A DNA stretch of 5,772 bases. Source: an uncultured Ignavibacteriota bacterium. Its GTDB lineage: Bacteria > Bacteroidota > Ignavibacteria > Tepidaquicellales > Tepidaquicellaceae. The DNA lies in NCBI GenBank assembly GCA_903901375.1, contig CAIUQV010000538.1, positions 1 to 5,772 of the forward strand, given 5' to 3'. The notes under the pieces are model-generated. The model was given only the letters and a program-made list of their open reading frames with translations. It was not told the origin of the DNA and ran no database searches. Positions within the stretch are counted from its first letter, which is position 1, and every line of letters starts with the position of its first letter. Below, piece by piece: positions 1 to 5,648 of this stretch. Position numbers and translations under genes: made by a program.

Positions 1-1725
1 AACGTAAAGTTTATCATTAATGAAAACCTGCCATACACCATCGGCAGTATAAACATTGCAGGACTTGAAAACCTGCCCGGCGACCTTAGGGATAACGTGT
101 TTAAACCCGATGTGCTCGAAACTTCTGCCGGCGATGTATACGTGAAAAATAAAGTAACTTCCGAATCGGGAAGGATTCTGAAGTTCCTCCAGAATAACGG
201 TTATGCATTCGCCAATTTGTCAGCACCCGAAGTCGTAAAGGTGGAATCTCTCGACCCCGATAAGAAATTTAAGATTGACCTTAACCTGAAATATGATATG
301 GGTGCAAGGTACAGATTCGGCAGGACTAACATTGAAATCAAAAACGATAAGTATGACCTTAACCTTGCCAATATTCTAAGCGAACTCGAATACCACGAGA
401 ATGATATCTACAGCAAGGAAGTTCTCACGCAGAGCGAAAACAGACTTAACAGGATTGCCGTGCTCGAAAACACAAGGATTGTTCTTAGCAATATCGATAC
501 AGTAAACAACGTCATCAACCTTAAGATTCTCGGACTCGTCAGGAATAAATACGAACTTCAGCCGGAAATACTCGGATACGAAATCAGCAATTCCTTCTTC
601 GCAGGTCTTGGTATGTCATTCACGGACAGGTTCTTTCTTTCAAACCCGAGAACATTTTCTGCAAAGGTCAGAGCACTCGCAAACTCAACACAGAACTACA
701 GACTCGAACTTCTGCTCGATATTTTCCAGCCGCATATATTCGGCAACAATAAAATCACGGGCAACCTGAACGTCAGTTCTGTCCTTTTCTCAATCGACGA
801 TTTCAGGATTGAGGAAATAAAAAGTAAGGTTTCGGCAAACTATGAACTGCCGAAATACACTTACCTGAATAACCTGTACCTCGACTGGAAACTCACTGAC
901 CAGAGAATTACTTTTAAAGTACCGCTTACTGCTCTTAACGAAGACTCAACAGTGACAACCATTCCCGAAGGTGCATTCGTGAACATTCTTAATTCTATCC
1001 TTAGTTTTACGCTCGTTCATTCAAAGACTGATAATTTCCAGTTCCCGACACGCGGAAACTACCAGTCGTACCTGCTCGAAGAAAGCGGACTCATCAGTTC
1101 ATTAATCAGAAATTTATTCGACGTATCATCAATCAATTATTTAAAGTTCTCATTCATTAATAAATTTTATATGCCCGTTACATCGCGCGGGGATAAATCA
1201 ACAATCGCAACAAAATTCCTTATCGGAGATATTTACGAATACGGCGACAACACTCTAAAGCTGAGTTCCAGTACGAAAGACTACGGACTCGACGTCGTCC
1301 CTCTCGATTCAAGGTTCATCGCAGGCGGAAGCACAAGCGTACGCGGCTGGGGTGCCAGAAAACTCGGTACATTCCCAGGCAGGGAAAACGGAGGTAACTT
1401 CATCATCGAAGGTTCTATAGAACACAGAACACGTCCCTTCTACGACCAGAAAGGACTTATAAAAGATTTCGGATTCGTCTCATTCGTTGACTTCGGAAAC
1501 CTCTGGGCTGACATTAAGGATTTCACTGTTCCTGAAATCGCAGTCGCAGTCGGCGTCGGACTAAGGTACTACACAATCGTAGGACCCGTTCGCCTTGATT
1601 TCGGATTCAAGTTCTACGACTACGAACCCGCAGCAGGAACGAACAAATGGTTATTCAGGAACAATGCATCTGCCATCTTCAAGGAAAAGTTTGCAATACA
1701 GTTCGGAATAGGAAATACATTCTAA
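1..1725 (+). CDS. BamA/TamA-like outer-membrane protein (Omp85 family), 5'-truncated
   Basis: Omp85 proteins insert or translocate proteins at the outer membrane, using periplasmic POTRA domains and a 16-stranded C-terminal barrel. The frame is open from base 1, so the gene begins outside the window; the GTG at 97 is internal and not the start. In visible-fragment numbering (574 aa), residues 1-9 look like the last strand of an earlier POTRA. Residues about 10-100 (YTIGSINIAGLENLP..., with LKFLQNNGYAFANLSAP) form one POTRA, and about 101-183 form another. The barrel begins near 190. Family hallmarks are GGSTSVRGWG, with the VRGW motif at 447-450 (the lid-loop VRGF/Y signature), GPVRLDFGFKFY at 528-539, and a final strand ending in phenylalanine (IQFGIGNTF). 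The stop lies 7 bp before the delta' gene, so co-transcription is likely. The POTRA count, the signal peptide and the choice between BamA and TamA-type roles cannot be settled without the missing N-terminus. Confidence 0.9.
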   Translation, partial: NVKFIINENLPYTIGSINIAGLENLPGDLRDNVFKPDVLETSAGDVYVKNKVTSESGRILKFLQNNGYAFANLSAPEVVKVESLDPDKKFKIDLNLKYDMGARYRFGRTNIEIKNDKYDLNLANILSELEYHENDIYSKEVLTQSENRLNRIAVLENTRIVLSNIDTVNNVINLKILGLVRNKYELQPEILGYEISNSFFAGLGMSFTDRFFLSNPRTFSAKVRALANSTQNYRLELLLDIFQPHIFGNNKITGNLNVSSVLFSIDDFRIEEIKSKVSANYELPKYTYLNNLYLDWKLTDQRITFKVPLTALNEDSTVTTIPEGAFVNILNSILSFTLVHSKTDNFQFPTRGNYQSYLLEESGLISSLIRNLFDVSSINYLKFSFINKFYMPVTSRGDKSTIATKFLIGDIYEYGDNTLKLSSSTKDYGLDVVPLDSRFIAGGSTSVRGWGARKLGTFPGRENGGNFIIEGSIEHRTRPFYDQKGLIKDFGFVSFVDFGNLWADIKDFTVPEIAVAVGVGLRYYTIVGPVRLDFGFKFYDYEPAAGTNKWLFRNNASAIFKEKFAIQFGIGNTF

Positions 1726-1732
1726 AAAGACT

Positions 1733-2854
1733 ATGTGGAAAAAGATTAAAGGACAGCGGCGCGTAATCAACATACTGAAGAACGTTTATAAAAGCGGAAG
1801 GATACCTCATTCTTTCATATTCCACGGAATAGAAGGAATCGGGAAAGATGCCGTCGCTATTGAGTTTGCAAGACTTCTTAACTGCGATAACCCTGACGCC
1901 GACCTCGGTGCCTGCGAAGAATGCAGAAGCTGTAAACAGATGCAGCAGCTTAACACGATTAACTTCAAGTTCATTACTCCGCTTCCCGCAGCAAAGAAAG
2001 AAGACGAAGAAACAGACAGCCAGTCCTTTTCGGAATCCGACATAGAAATATTAACCGCAGAGCTTAAGAAGAAAGCAGCCGACCCGTACCACAAAATAGA
2101 TTTACCGAAAGCTAATTCGATAAAGATAGAAAGCATACGTCAGATAAAGAAAGAAATTTATCTCACTGGCGAAAAGGGAAAGAAGAAAGTTTATATCATC
2201 TCTCAGGCAGACATGATGCGCCGCGAGGCAGCAAACTCATTCCTGAAAGTGCTTGAAGAACCGCCCGGCGATGCACTGATAATACTCACGACATCAAAAC
2301 TGAACTCGCTTCTGCCGACCATCATCGGCCGCTGCCAGAAGGTAAAGTTCGACGCAATCAGCAGTCACGACCTGAAGAATTACATATACGAAAACCATCC
2401 CGACACACCGAACGAAGAAATAAATCTGCTCGTAAACCTTTCAAACGGAAGCCTGCAGACACTGAAGAACATACTCAACTGCAACTTCCTCGAACTCCGC
2501 GACAAAGGCATAGACCATCTTCGTGCAATAGTAGCAAACAAATACCTGAGCATATCGAGAATCATCACATCGCTCACATCCGCAAAGGACAGGGAGCTCG
2601 TCCGCCAGTACCTGTACCTCATGCAGCTCTGGTTCAGGGACATCATCATAAAGAAATCTCAAAACGACGACAGGCTCATCAACAGGGACAAAGACGAAAA
2701 CATAACAAACTTCGTAACCCGCCTCAACTGCGACGAATACGAAATCATCAACCTCCTGGAAATGTTCATCAGCGACATCGACAAAAACGTCAACCTCGAA
2801 CTAATGCTCTACAACCTCTCCTACAAACTCAAACCAATGATAAAATCCGCATAA
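1733..2854 (+). CDS. holB: DNA polymerase III delta' subunit (clamp loader)
   Basis: Delta' is part of the clamp-loader complex that places the sliding clamp on primed DNA. The 373-aa protein has the expected layout. An N-terminal AAA+ module opens with IKGQRRVINILKNVYKSGRIPHSFIFHG, and a Walker A-like loop GIEGIGKD lies at 32-39. A four-cysteine zinc site follows (C51, C61, C64, C67), then NSFLKVLEEPPGDALIILTT at about 168-187, and the arginine-finger segment at 199-201, which reads GRC where the family usually has SRC. The helical C-terminal domain covers about 210-373. No Walker B acidic pair is evident at KKVYIISQADMM, as is common in delta'. A charged insertion lies at about 83-125 between the zinc site and IKIESIRQI. 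DnaX (tau/gamma) is less likely because the protein is short and the ATPase motifs are degenerate. The ATG at 1733 follows the Omp85 stop by 7 bp with no Shine-Dalgarno sequence, which is usual in Bacteroidota and suggests coupled expression. Confidence 0.9.
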   Translation: MWKKIKGQRRVINILKNVYKSGRIPHSFIFHGIEGIGKDAVAIEFARLLNCDNPDADLGACEECRSCKQMQQLNTINFKFITPLPAAKKEDEETDSQSFSESDIEILTAELKKKAADPYHKIDLPKANSIKIESIRQIKKEIYLTGEKGKKKVYIISQADMMRREAANSFLKVLEEPPGDALIILTTSKLNSLLPTIIGRCQKVKFDAISSHDLKNYIYENHPDTPNEEINLLVNLSNGSLQTLKNILNCNFLELRDKGIDHLRAIVANKYLSISRIITSLTSAKDRELVRQYLYLMQLWFRDIIIKKSQNDDRLINRDKDENITNFVTRLNCDEYEIINLLEMFISDIDKNVNLELMLYNLSYKLKPMIKSA

Positions 2855-2860
2855 GCCATT

Positions 2861-2915
2861 CATAAGAACATCACCACCAAATCACTTATTTATAAAAACA
2901 TCACCACCAAATCAC
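2861..2915. repeat. A/C-rich 25-bp direct repeat, two copies with a 30-bp period
   Basis: The blocks at 2861-2885 and 2891-2915 match at 23 of 25 positions. They share an identical 19-bp core, AACATCACCACCAAATCAC, at 2867-2885 and 2897-2915. A shorter CACCAAA-like block follows at about 2913-2929. The element starts 6 bp after the delta' stop codon. There is no internal palindrome and no coding potential was recognised. It is probably an extragenic repeat remnant rather than an iteron array, since only two good copies exist and no replication gene is near. Confidence 0.7.
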
Positions 2916-2964
2916 CAAAACACCAAATCTTTTACGGGATAAACGCTCTTATCTTTTATACCTG

Positions 2965-3020
2965 AAAAACGCTCTGTGCACTCTGTGTGCTCAGTGGTAA
3001 AATCTCTTTATCTCTTTTAG
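2965..3020. repeat. CTCTGTG-type extragenic repeat, copy A (without hairpin)
   Basis: This copy carries GCTCTGTGCACTCTGTGTGC followed by TCAGTGGTAAAATCTC and TTTATCTCTTTT. The same succession recurs at 3858-3914 and, more diverged, at 5494-5550 and 5578-5648. Unlike those copies it has no 28-bp GTAG hairpin on either side. It is therefore either a decayed composite unit or evidence that the CTCTGTG segment is an element in its own right. Confidence 0.7.
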
Positions 3021-3074
3021 TGTTTCCGTGTTTTAGCCGAAGGTCCGCCGTCTTGTTGGGAGGATGGTAAATCT

Positions 3075-3383
3075 TCAATTAAACTTCAGGACAAAGTTAA
3101 GCTTACCGCCAAAGCCATCCTGCACAATCCTCATCAAAGTCGATAATCTGATGTCGGATGCATCATTCTCAATCCTTGAAATATAATTCTTAGTTGTTCC
3201 GCATTTATCAGCAAGCTGTTCCTGAGTCAAATTCTTTTCCTTTCTTAATTCCTGAATCATAACGCCTAATTTAAATGCTTCGTACCCCTGTTCGTATTTA
3301 TCTCTTTTGCGTACACCTTTTTTCCCGTATTCTTTTTCAAGGTGTTCTTCAAATGTTGTTACCTTATTTTTTGTATTCTTCAT
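3075..3383 (-). CDS. XRE-family helix-turn-helix antitoxin (HigA-like)
   Basis: This 102-aa protein is the probable antitoxin and autorepressor of the downstream-antitoxin operon that begins with the toxin at 3699. A charged N-terminal part (FEEHLEKEYGKKGVRKRDKY) is followed by a Cro/C1-type helix-turn-helix at about 37-88. LTQEQLADKCGTTKNYISRIEN (52-73) supplies the two DNA-contacting helices, and the short C-terminus ends in KLNFVLKFN. Known HigA-type antitoxins bind and neutralise the toxin and repress their own promoter; the palindrome at 3716-3733 is a suitable binding site. The start codon lies inside the toxin gene (20-bp overlap), which implies translational coupling. The antitoxin-second order and the XRE fold match HigBA rather than classical RelBE. 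The alternative, a free-standing XRE regulator, is unlikely given the overlap. Confidence 0.88.
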   Translation of the reverse strand: MKNTKNKVTTFEEHLEKEYGKKGVRKRDKYEQGYEAFKLGVMIQELRKEKNLTQEQLADKCGTTKNYISRIENDASDIRLSTLMRIVQDGFGGKLNFVLKFN

Positions 3384-3699
3384 TGTATAAATTCTTAATC
3401 CTTAATGCTTTATTAATTTCCTCTTTTGGAGTCTTTTGTGTTTTCTTCTGGAAACCGTTCATTAATACGACTAAATTCCCTTTATCAAAGAAACAAAAGA
3501 TTCTGAAAATGTTATTTCCAGAATTAACCCTTACTTCGTAGAGGTCAGTTTCTTCAATATGTTTCAGATATTTTACAGGTACTTTTTCAAGATCCCTTAT
3601 TAAACCAAGAGTCCAGTTAATTTTTTCCTTAACCTTTTGCGACTGTTTATTATAAAAGTCAAGAAAGTAACTCCCATAAAATATTATGTTTCTCTGCAT
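3364..3699 (-). CDS. RelE/ParE-superfamily toxin (HigB/Gp49-like)
   Basis: This 111-aa basic protein is the probable toxin of a type II toxin-antitoxin pair; relatives are ribosome-associated mRNA interferases. Gp49/HigB-like features are visible: an N-terminal strand and helix (NIIFYGSYFLDFYNKQ), a helix at 19-35, YLKHIEETDLYEVRVNSGNN at 44-63, the central strands FRIFCFFDKGNLVVLMNGF at 65-83, and the conserved basic stretch KKTQKTPKEEINKA at 85-98. The usual catalytic layout of scattered Arg/Lys residues is compatible (R57, R66, K85, K86, K89), but active-site assignment is inference. The ATG at 3699 is supported because the family N-terminus begins directly there. The gene overlaps the antitoxin by 20 bp. 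G+C is about 20-37% in several lines of this gene against about 48-52% in lines of the flanking enzymes, suggesting separate acquisition. Confidence 0.88.
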   Translation of the reverse strand: MQRNIIFYGSYFLDFYNKQSQKVKEKINWTLGLIRDLEKVPVKYLKHIEETDLYEVRVNSGNNIFRIFCFFDKGNLVVLMNGFQKKTQKTPKEEINKALRIKNLYNEEYKK

Positions 3700-3711
3700 A
3701 TTATAATATTA

Positions 3712-3742
3712 CAAAGTTACCTAATAAGGTAACCATATTCAA
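3712..3742 (-). promoter_or_regulatory. Bacteroidota-type promoter of the toxin-antitoxin operon
   Basis: Read on the minus strand, TTG (3742-3740) is followed after 20 bp by TAACTTTG (3719-3712). This matches the Bacteroidota consensus TTTG, about 19-21 bp, TAnnTTTG, with a full match in the -7 box and a partial -33 box. Only 12 bases separate the -7 box from the toxin ATG, so transcription would start within a few bases of the start codon and the mRNA would be almost leaderless. The assignment rests on sequence match and position only. Confidence 0.6.
3716..3733. promoter_or_regulatory. Palindromic operator overlapping the toxin-antitoxin promoter
   Basis: The perfect inverted repeat GTTACC (3716-3721), 6-bp spacer TAATAA, GGTAAC (3728-3733) ends 17 bp upstream of the toxin start codon. 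One arm contains the TAAC of the -7 box, so a protein bound here would block RNA polymerase. Autoregulation of HigBA-type operons by the XRE antitoxin is well established; that this particular palindrome is the site is inference. Confidence 0.6.
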
Positions 3743-3770
3743 CACTTAAAAATTCACATTAATGTCCAAA

Positions 3771-3830
3771 CCCACCCCGTCTCTGTCTAAAGAACAGACA
3801 GATCCACCCCTCCAAGGAGGGGAATCATTT
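3771..3830. repeat. C-rich double-hairpin module, copy 1
   Basis: The module opens with CCCACCCC. It then has a hairpin with 7-bp arms TCTGTCT and AGACAGA (3782-3802, loop AAAGAAC) and a second with arms CCCCTCC and GGAGGGG around AA (3807-3822), and ends with AATCATTT. It leads directly into a GTAG hairpin element at 3831. A copy of the same architecture lies at 5415-5466. The C-rich hairpin has no T-tract and reads the same in both directions, so it is listed as a repeat rather than a terminator. Confidence 0.7.
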
Positions 3831-3858
3831 GTTTCCGACAAGAATGCCGGAACTACAG
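3831..3858 (-). repeat. REP-like GTAG hairpin element, copy 1
   Basis: On the minus strand GTAG is followed by arms TTCCGGCA and TGTCGGAA around a TTCT loop. One base differs from the consensus arm. In this orientation the pair becomes a G.U wobble and the stem still forms; on the plus strand the same change is an A.C mismatch. This supports the minus strand as the functional orientation. It follows the C-rich module at 3771-3830 without a gap. Confidence 0.8.
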
Positions 3859-3918
3859 AAAACTCTCTGTGCACTCGGTGTGCTCAGAGGTAAAATCTCT
3901 ATTTTATCTCTTCTGTTT
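3858..3918. repeat. CTCTGTG-type extragenic repeat, copy B
   Basis: This segment joins hairpin copies 1 and 2. It reads CTCTGTGCACTCGGTGTGC, then TCAGAGGTAAAATCTC, then ATTTTATCTCTTCTGTTT. It is close to copy A at 2965-3020 and has the same order of blocks as the segments at 5494-5551 and 5578-5648. No reading frame or RNA family was recognised in it. Confidence 0.7.
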
Positions 3919-3946
3919 GTTTCAAACAAGAATGTTTGAACTACAG
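3919..3946 (-). repeat. REP-like GTAG hairpin element, copy 2 (covarying stem)
   Basis: On the minus strand GTAG precedes arms TTCAAACA and TGTTTGAA around TTCT. Compared with the consensus arms TTCCGACA and TGTCGGAA, two adjacent base pairs are replaced on both sides (C-G to A-T and G-C to A-T). The 8-bp stem therefore stays perfect while the sequence changes. Compensated change of this kind points to selection or mobilisation acting on the folded form. Confidence 0.85.
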
Positions 3947-3956
3947 TAAAGCTCTT

Positions 3957-3991
3957 AAATTTGCAATTTCAAATTTAAAATTTCAAATAGA
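3957..3991. other. A+T-rich 3' flank of the serine hydrolase gene with a weak hairpin
   Basis: Directly beyond the hydrolase stop lies a stretch of almost only A and T. It contains AATTTCAAAT twice (3965-3974, 3979-3988) and a 7-bp inverted repeat, AAATTTG (3957-3963) with CAAATTT (3970-3976). The stem has one G-C pair and would be weak. A role in transcript ending is possible but unsupported. Confidence 0.4.
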
Positions 3992-5227
3992 TTACGGTTT
4001 CCCCGCATATCCCAGCGCTGCCCTTGCAGCCCAGCAAGCATCCAGCATAGCATAAAACGGCTTATAGTAATTCGCTCCCCCGTTCGTAAGGTCCCAGAAC
4101 GGAATCATCCCCACAACCGAAACACCCGTCTGCGTATCGTAAAACATACACGAGAAATATCCCATCGTCGCACCCGTATGACCGTATCCCAGATTTGTGA
4201 ACAAAGTACATCCCAGTGCATAGTTCGGCGAACCCGGCGAAACCTCATTCTTCATCAGGTTCAGACTCGCAGCATTCAGCACATTCCCGCCGGTAATCAT
4301 CGAGCGTATATACGTCCTCAGCATAGACATCGTGCCGTACCCGTTACCCTCGCCGACATTCGCACTCTTATTGTAAACAGAAGTATTCGTAACACTTCCA
4401 TCCTCGAAATGAACCTTGCCCGGAGTACCCGGAAAAGGCAGCTGATTGTCCGAAGCCAGATACGGGAAATGCACATTCAGAGGAACCGGTGCAGACGAAC
4501 CCGTTATGTAATCATAAATATAATCTGAATAAAGTTTCTGCGAGCCTGCATGGAAAGAATACACACGCGAAATGATTTCACTTAGAATCGTATAGCCCGT
4601 ATTAGAATAATGATGGTTCGTTCCCGGAGGAAAATAAGACAGACTGCGCGAAGCAACCATACCCACAAGCTCTGAAGAAGTGAACTGGTGGTTCGGGTCA
4701 GCAAGCATAACATCCATCACGTAACCGTTCGGATAGCCTGCGATGGAATCATTCGAAATATCAAACACACCCGCGCTGTGCTGAAGCAGTTCTTTAATAG
4801 TAATCTGATTTTTATTCGGAATATTCCACTCCGCAGAAGCAGGCACAAATGCGACAGTACTGCCGGGAATAGTATCGGTAATCCTGCTTTCAATATTAAG
4901 CCAGCCGTCTTCCTGCATATTCAGAACCGAAGCAGAAGTAAAGTTCTTAGTATTGCTGGCAAAACGGAAATAAGTATCCTTCGTAACCTGAGTACTTGGC
5001 GAAGGAGCAGAGGAAACAAAATACTCCGCAGACGGCGTAGTGATAAGCACATTCAGAGACGGAACAGTTTTATTCAAAGAAGTCTGAAGAGCCGTGCGAA
5101 TACTATCAACAGAAAAGTAAATCCTGTCATAGACAGGGTTCGAAACAGAATCAACAGAGTTATTGCACGAGACAAAAAGAAGCGCAAGCAGAACCGCCGC
5201 CGCCACAGGGAAATAGAATTTTTTCAT
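3992..5227 (-). CDS. Serine hydrolase lipoprotein, beta-lactamase class C/DD-peptidase fold
   Basis: This 411-aa protein has the three active-site motifs of the CubicO/AmpC/R61 DD-carboxypeptidase family in order. These are SNTK at 91-94 (nucleophile S91, base K94; context FRFASNTKNFTSASVL), YSN at 207-209 in PPGTNHHYSNTGYTILSEII, and HTG at 350-352 in GYGHTGATMGYFSCMFYD. The fold marker IKELLQHSAGVFD is at 144-156. The N-terminus KKFYFPVAAAVLLALLFVSC is a lipoprotein signal with lipobox LFVSC, so C21 should be lipidated and the enzyme anchored to a membrane facing the periplasm or cell surface. Members act as DD-peptidases, esterases or beta-lactamases; the substrate cannot be told from sequence alone. 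The ATG at 5227 is fixed by the signal peptide; no Shine-Dalgarno sequence precedes it. The gene before it on the same strand (5680-5772) may be a relative, but 452 bp of repeat-rich spacer argues against a tight operon. Confidence 0.9.
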   Translation of the reverse strand: MKKFYFPVAAAVLLALLFVSCNNSVDSVSNPVYDRIYFSVDSIRTALQTSLNKTVPSLNVLITTPSAEYFVSSAPSPSTQVTKDTYFRFASNTKNFTSASVLNMQEDGWLNIESRITDTIPGSTVAFVPASAEWNIPNKNQITIKELLQHSAGVFDISNDSIAGYPNGYVMDVMLADPNHQFTSSELVGMVASRSLSYFPPGTNHHYSNTGYTILSEIISRVYSFHAGSQKLYSDYIYDYITGSSAPVPLNVHFPYLASDNQLPFPGTPGKVHFEDGSVTNTSVYNKSANVGEGNGYGTMSMLRTYIRSMITGGNVLNAASLNLMKNEVSPGSPNYALGCTLFTNLGYGHTGATMGYFSCMFYDTQTGVSVVGMIPFWDLTNGGANYYKPFYAMLDACWAARAALGYAGKP

Positions 5228-5414
5228 ACAAAGAAAATAATGTTAATAAATAATATTTGAGCCCCAATTCCCCTATATTACTTAATCCACAATTCTCTTA
5301 TCAGAACAATACACAAAAATACTCCAAAAACATTATTCTTTCAAGTAACAATCAGTGAACCATAGAAGCGTTCGTATTAGTGTGCCAATATCTCTTTTTA
5401 TATATGAAATAGCG
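5228..5414. other. Upstream region of the serine hydrolase gene, nothing recognised
   Basis: This stretch of 187 bp is A+T-rich next to the gene (TTAATAAATAATATTTG). It should contain the promoter of the minus-strand hydrolase, but no good match to TTTG plus TAnnTTTG at the right spacing was found. The closest candidate, TTG followed 19 bp later by TAACATTA, is too weak to call. No gene, RNA or repeat was recognised here. Confidence 0.5.
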
Positions 5415-5466
5415 ACCCACCCCCCGGCTTCGCCGTACCCCTCCGGAGGAGGGGAATCATGCTATT
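5415..5466. repeat. C-rich double-hairpin module, copy 2
   Basis: This copy has the same plan as 3771-3830: a CCCACCCC-type opening, a first hairpin, a second hairpin with arms CCCCTCC and GGAGGGG (5438-5454, loop GGA), then AATCAT leading into a GTAG hairpin. The first hairpin is different here, with arms CGGC and GCCG around TTC (5425-5435) in place of TCTGTCT and AGACAGA. The second hairpin and the flanks are conserved. Confidence 0.7.
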
Positions 5467-5494
5467 GTTTCCGACAAGAATGTCGGAACTACAG
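5467..5494 (-). repeat. REP-like GTAG hairpin element, copy 3
   Basis: On the minus strand GTAG is followed by a perfect 8-bp stem (arms TTCCGACA and TGTCGGAA, loop TTCT). It is the first of three units in this array and joins directly to the C-rich module on its left. Its start lies 85 bp from copy 4. Confidence 0.85.
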
Positions 5495-5551
5495 AAACCG
5501 CTCCGTGCACTCTGTGTACTCTGTGGTGCTATCATTTTATCTTTTCTGTTT
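5494..5551. repeat. CTCTGTG-type extragenic repeat, copy C
   Basis: This is the spacer between hairpin copies 3 and 4. It reads CTCCGTGCACTCTGTGTAC, then TCTGTGGTGCTATC, then ATTTTATCTTTTCTGTTT. Block order is as in copy B, with GTGCTATC in place of GTAAAATC, a variant shared only with copy D. That suggests copies C and D arose by local duplication. Confidence 0.7.
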
Positions 5552-5579
5552 GTTTCCGACAAGAATGTCGGAACTACGG
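5552..5579 (-). repeat. REP-like GTAG hairpin element, copy 4
   Basis: It has the same perfect 8-bp stem as copy 3. The base pair of sequence 5' of GTAG on the minus strand reads CC instead of CT, so the variable flank starts just outside the invariant GTAG. It lies 85 bp from copy 3 and 97 bp from copy 5, start to start. Confidence 0.85.
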
Positions 5580-5648
5580 AAAACGCTCTGTGTTTCTCTG
5601 TGATGCCTCTGTGAACTCTGTGGTGCTATCTATTTTATCTCTTCTTTT
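5578..5648. repeat. CTCTGTG-type extragenic repeat, copy D (expanded)
   Basis: The spacer between hairpin copies 4 and 5 is about 12 bp longer than copy C. It contains CTCTGTG or close variants four times (GCTCTGTG, TTTCTCTGTGA, CCTCTGTGA, ACTCTGTGG), followed by GTGCTATC and ATTTTATCTCTTC. The extra length looks like one additional CTCTGTG sub-unit, as expected from slippage or unequal recombination. Confidence 0.7.

Larger units (their letters stand above)
2855..3074. other. Spacer built from degenerate extragenic repeats
   Basis: No gene is supported in this 220-bp stretch between two convergent transcription units. It holds an A/C-rich direct repeat (2861-2915), further CACCAAA-type sequence to about 2930, and one CTCTGTG-type element (2965-3020). 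No convincing rho-independent terminator was seen for either the delta' gene or the antitoxin gene, although both transcripts would be expected to end here. Confidence 0.7.

Noticed and set aside
97..99. GTG at 97 as the start of the Omp85 gene
   Set aside because: The frame is open from base 1 and the upstream residues (YTIGSINIAGLENLP) belong to a POTRA domain, so the true start is outside the window.
1807..2136. Minus-strand open frame of 109 codons inside the delta' gene
   Set aside because: The opposite strand encodes the conserved AAA+ module, and the antisense product has no recognisable domain.
3033..3053. G+C-rich stretch AGCCGAAGGTCCGCCGTC as a terminator of the antitoxin gene
   Set aside because: No self-complementary arms of useful length could be formed, and there is no T-tract on the minus strand.
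3807..3822. C-rich hairpin as a rho-independent terminator
   Set aside because: The stem is strong but no T-tract follows in either direction, it lies upstream of the toxin-antitoxin promoter, and the same hairpin recurs within a repeat module at 5438-5454.
4688..5260. Plus-strand open frame of 190 codons opposite the serine hydrolase
   Set aside because: It is antisense to a gene with intact catalytic motifs and a lipoprotein signal, and its Arg/Asn-rich composition is typical of a shadow frame.
5228..5275. Promoter of the serine hydrolase (TTG, 19 bp, TAACATTA)
   Set aside because: Only half of the TTTG part of the -7 box is matched, and the A+T-rich sequence makes such partial matches likely by chance.
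5355..5603. Plus-strand open frame of 82 codons
   Set aside because: It runs across the C-rich module and the tandem hairpin and CTCTGTG repeats; its residues are translated repeat sequence and match no recognised protein.
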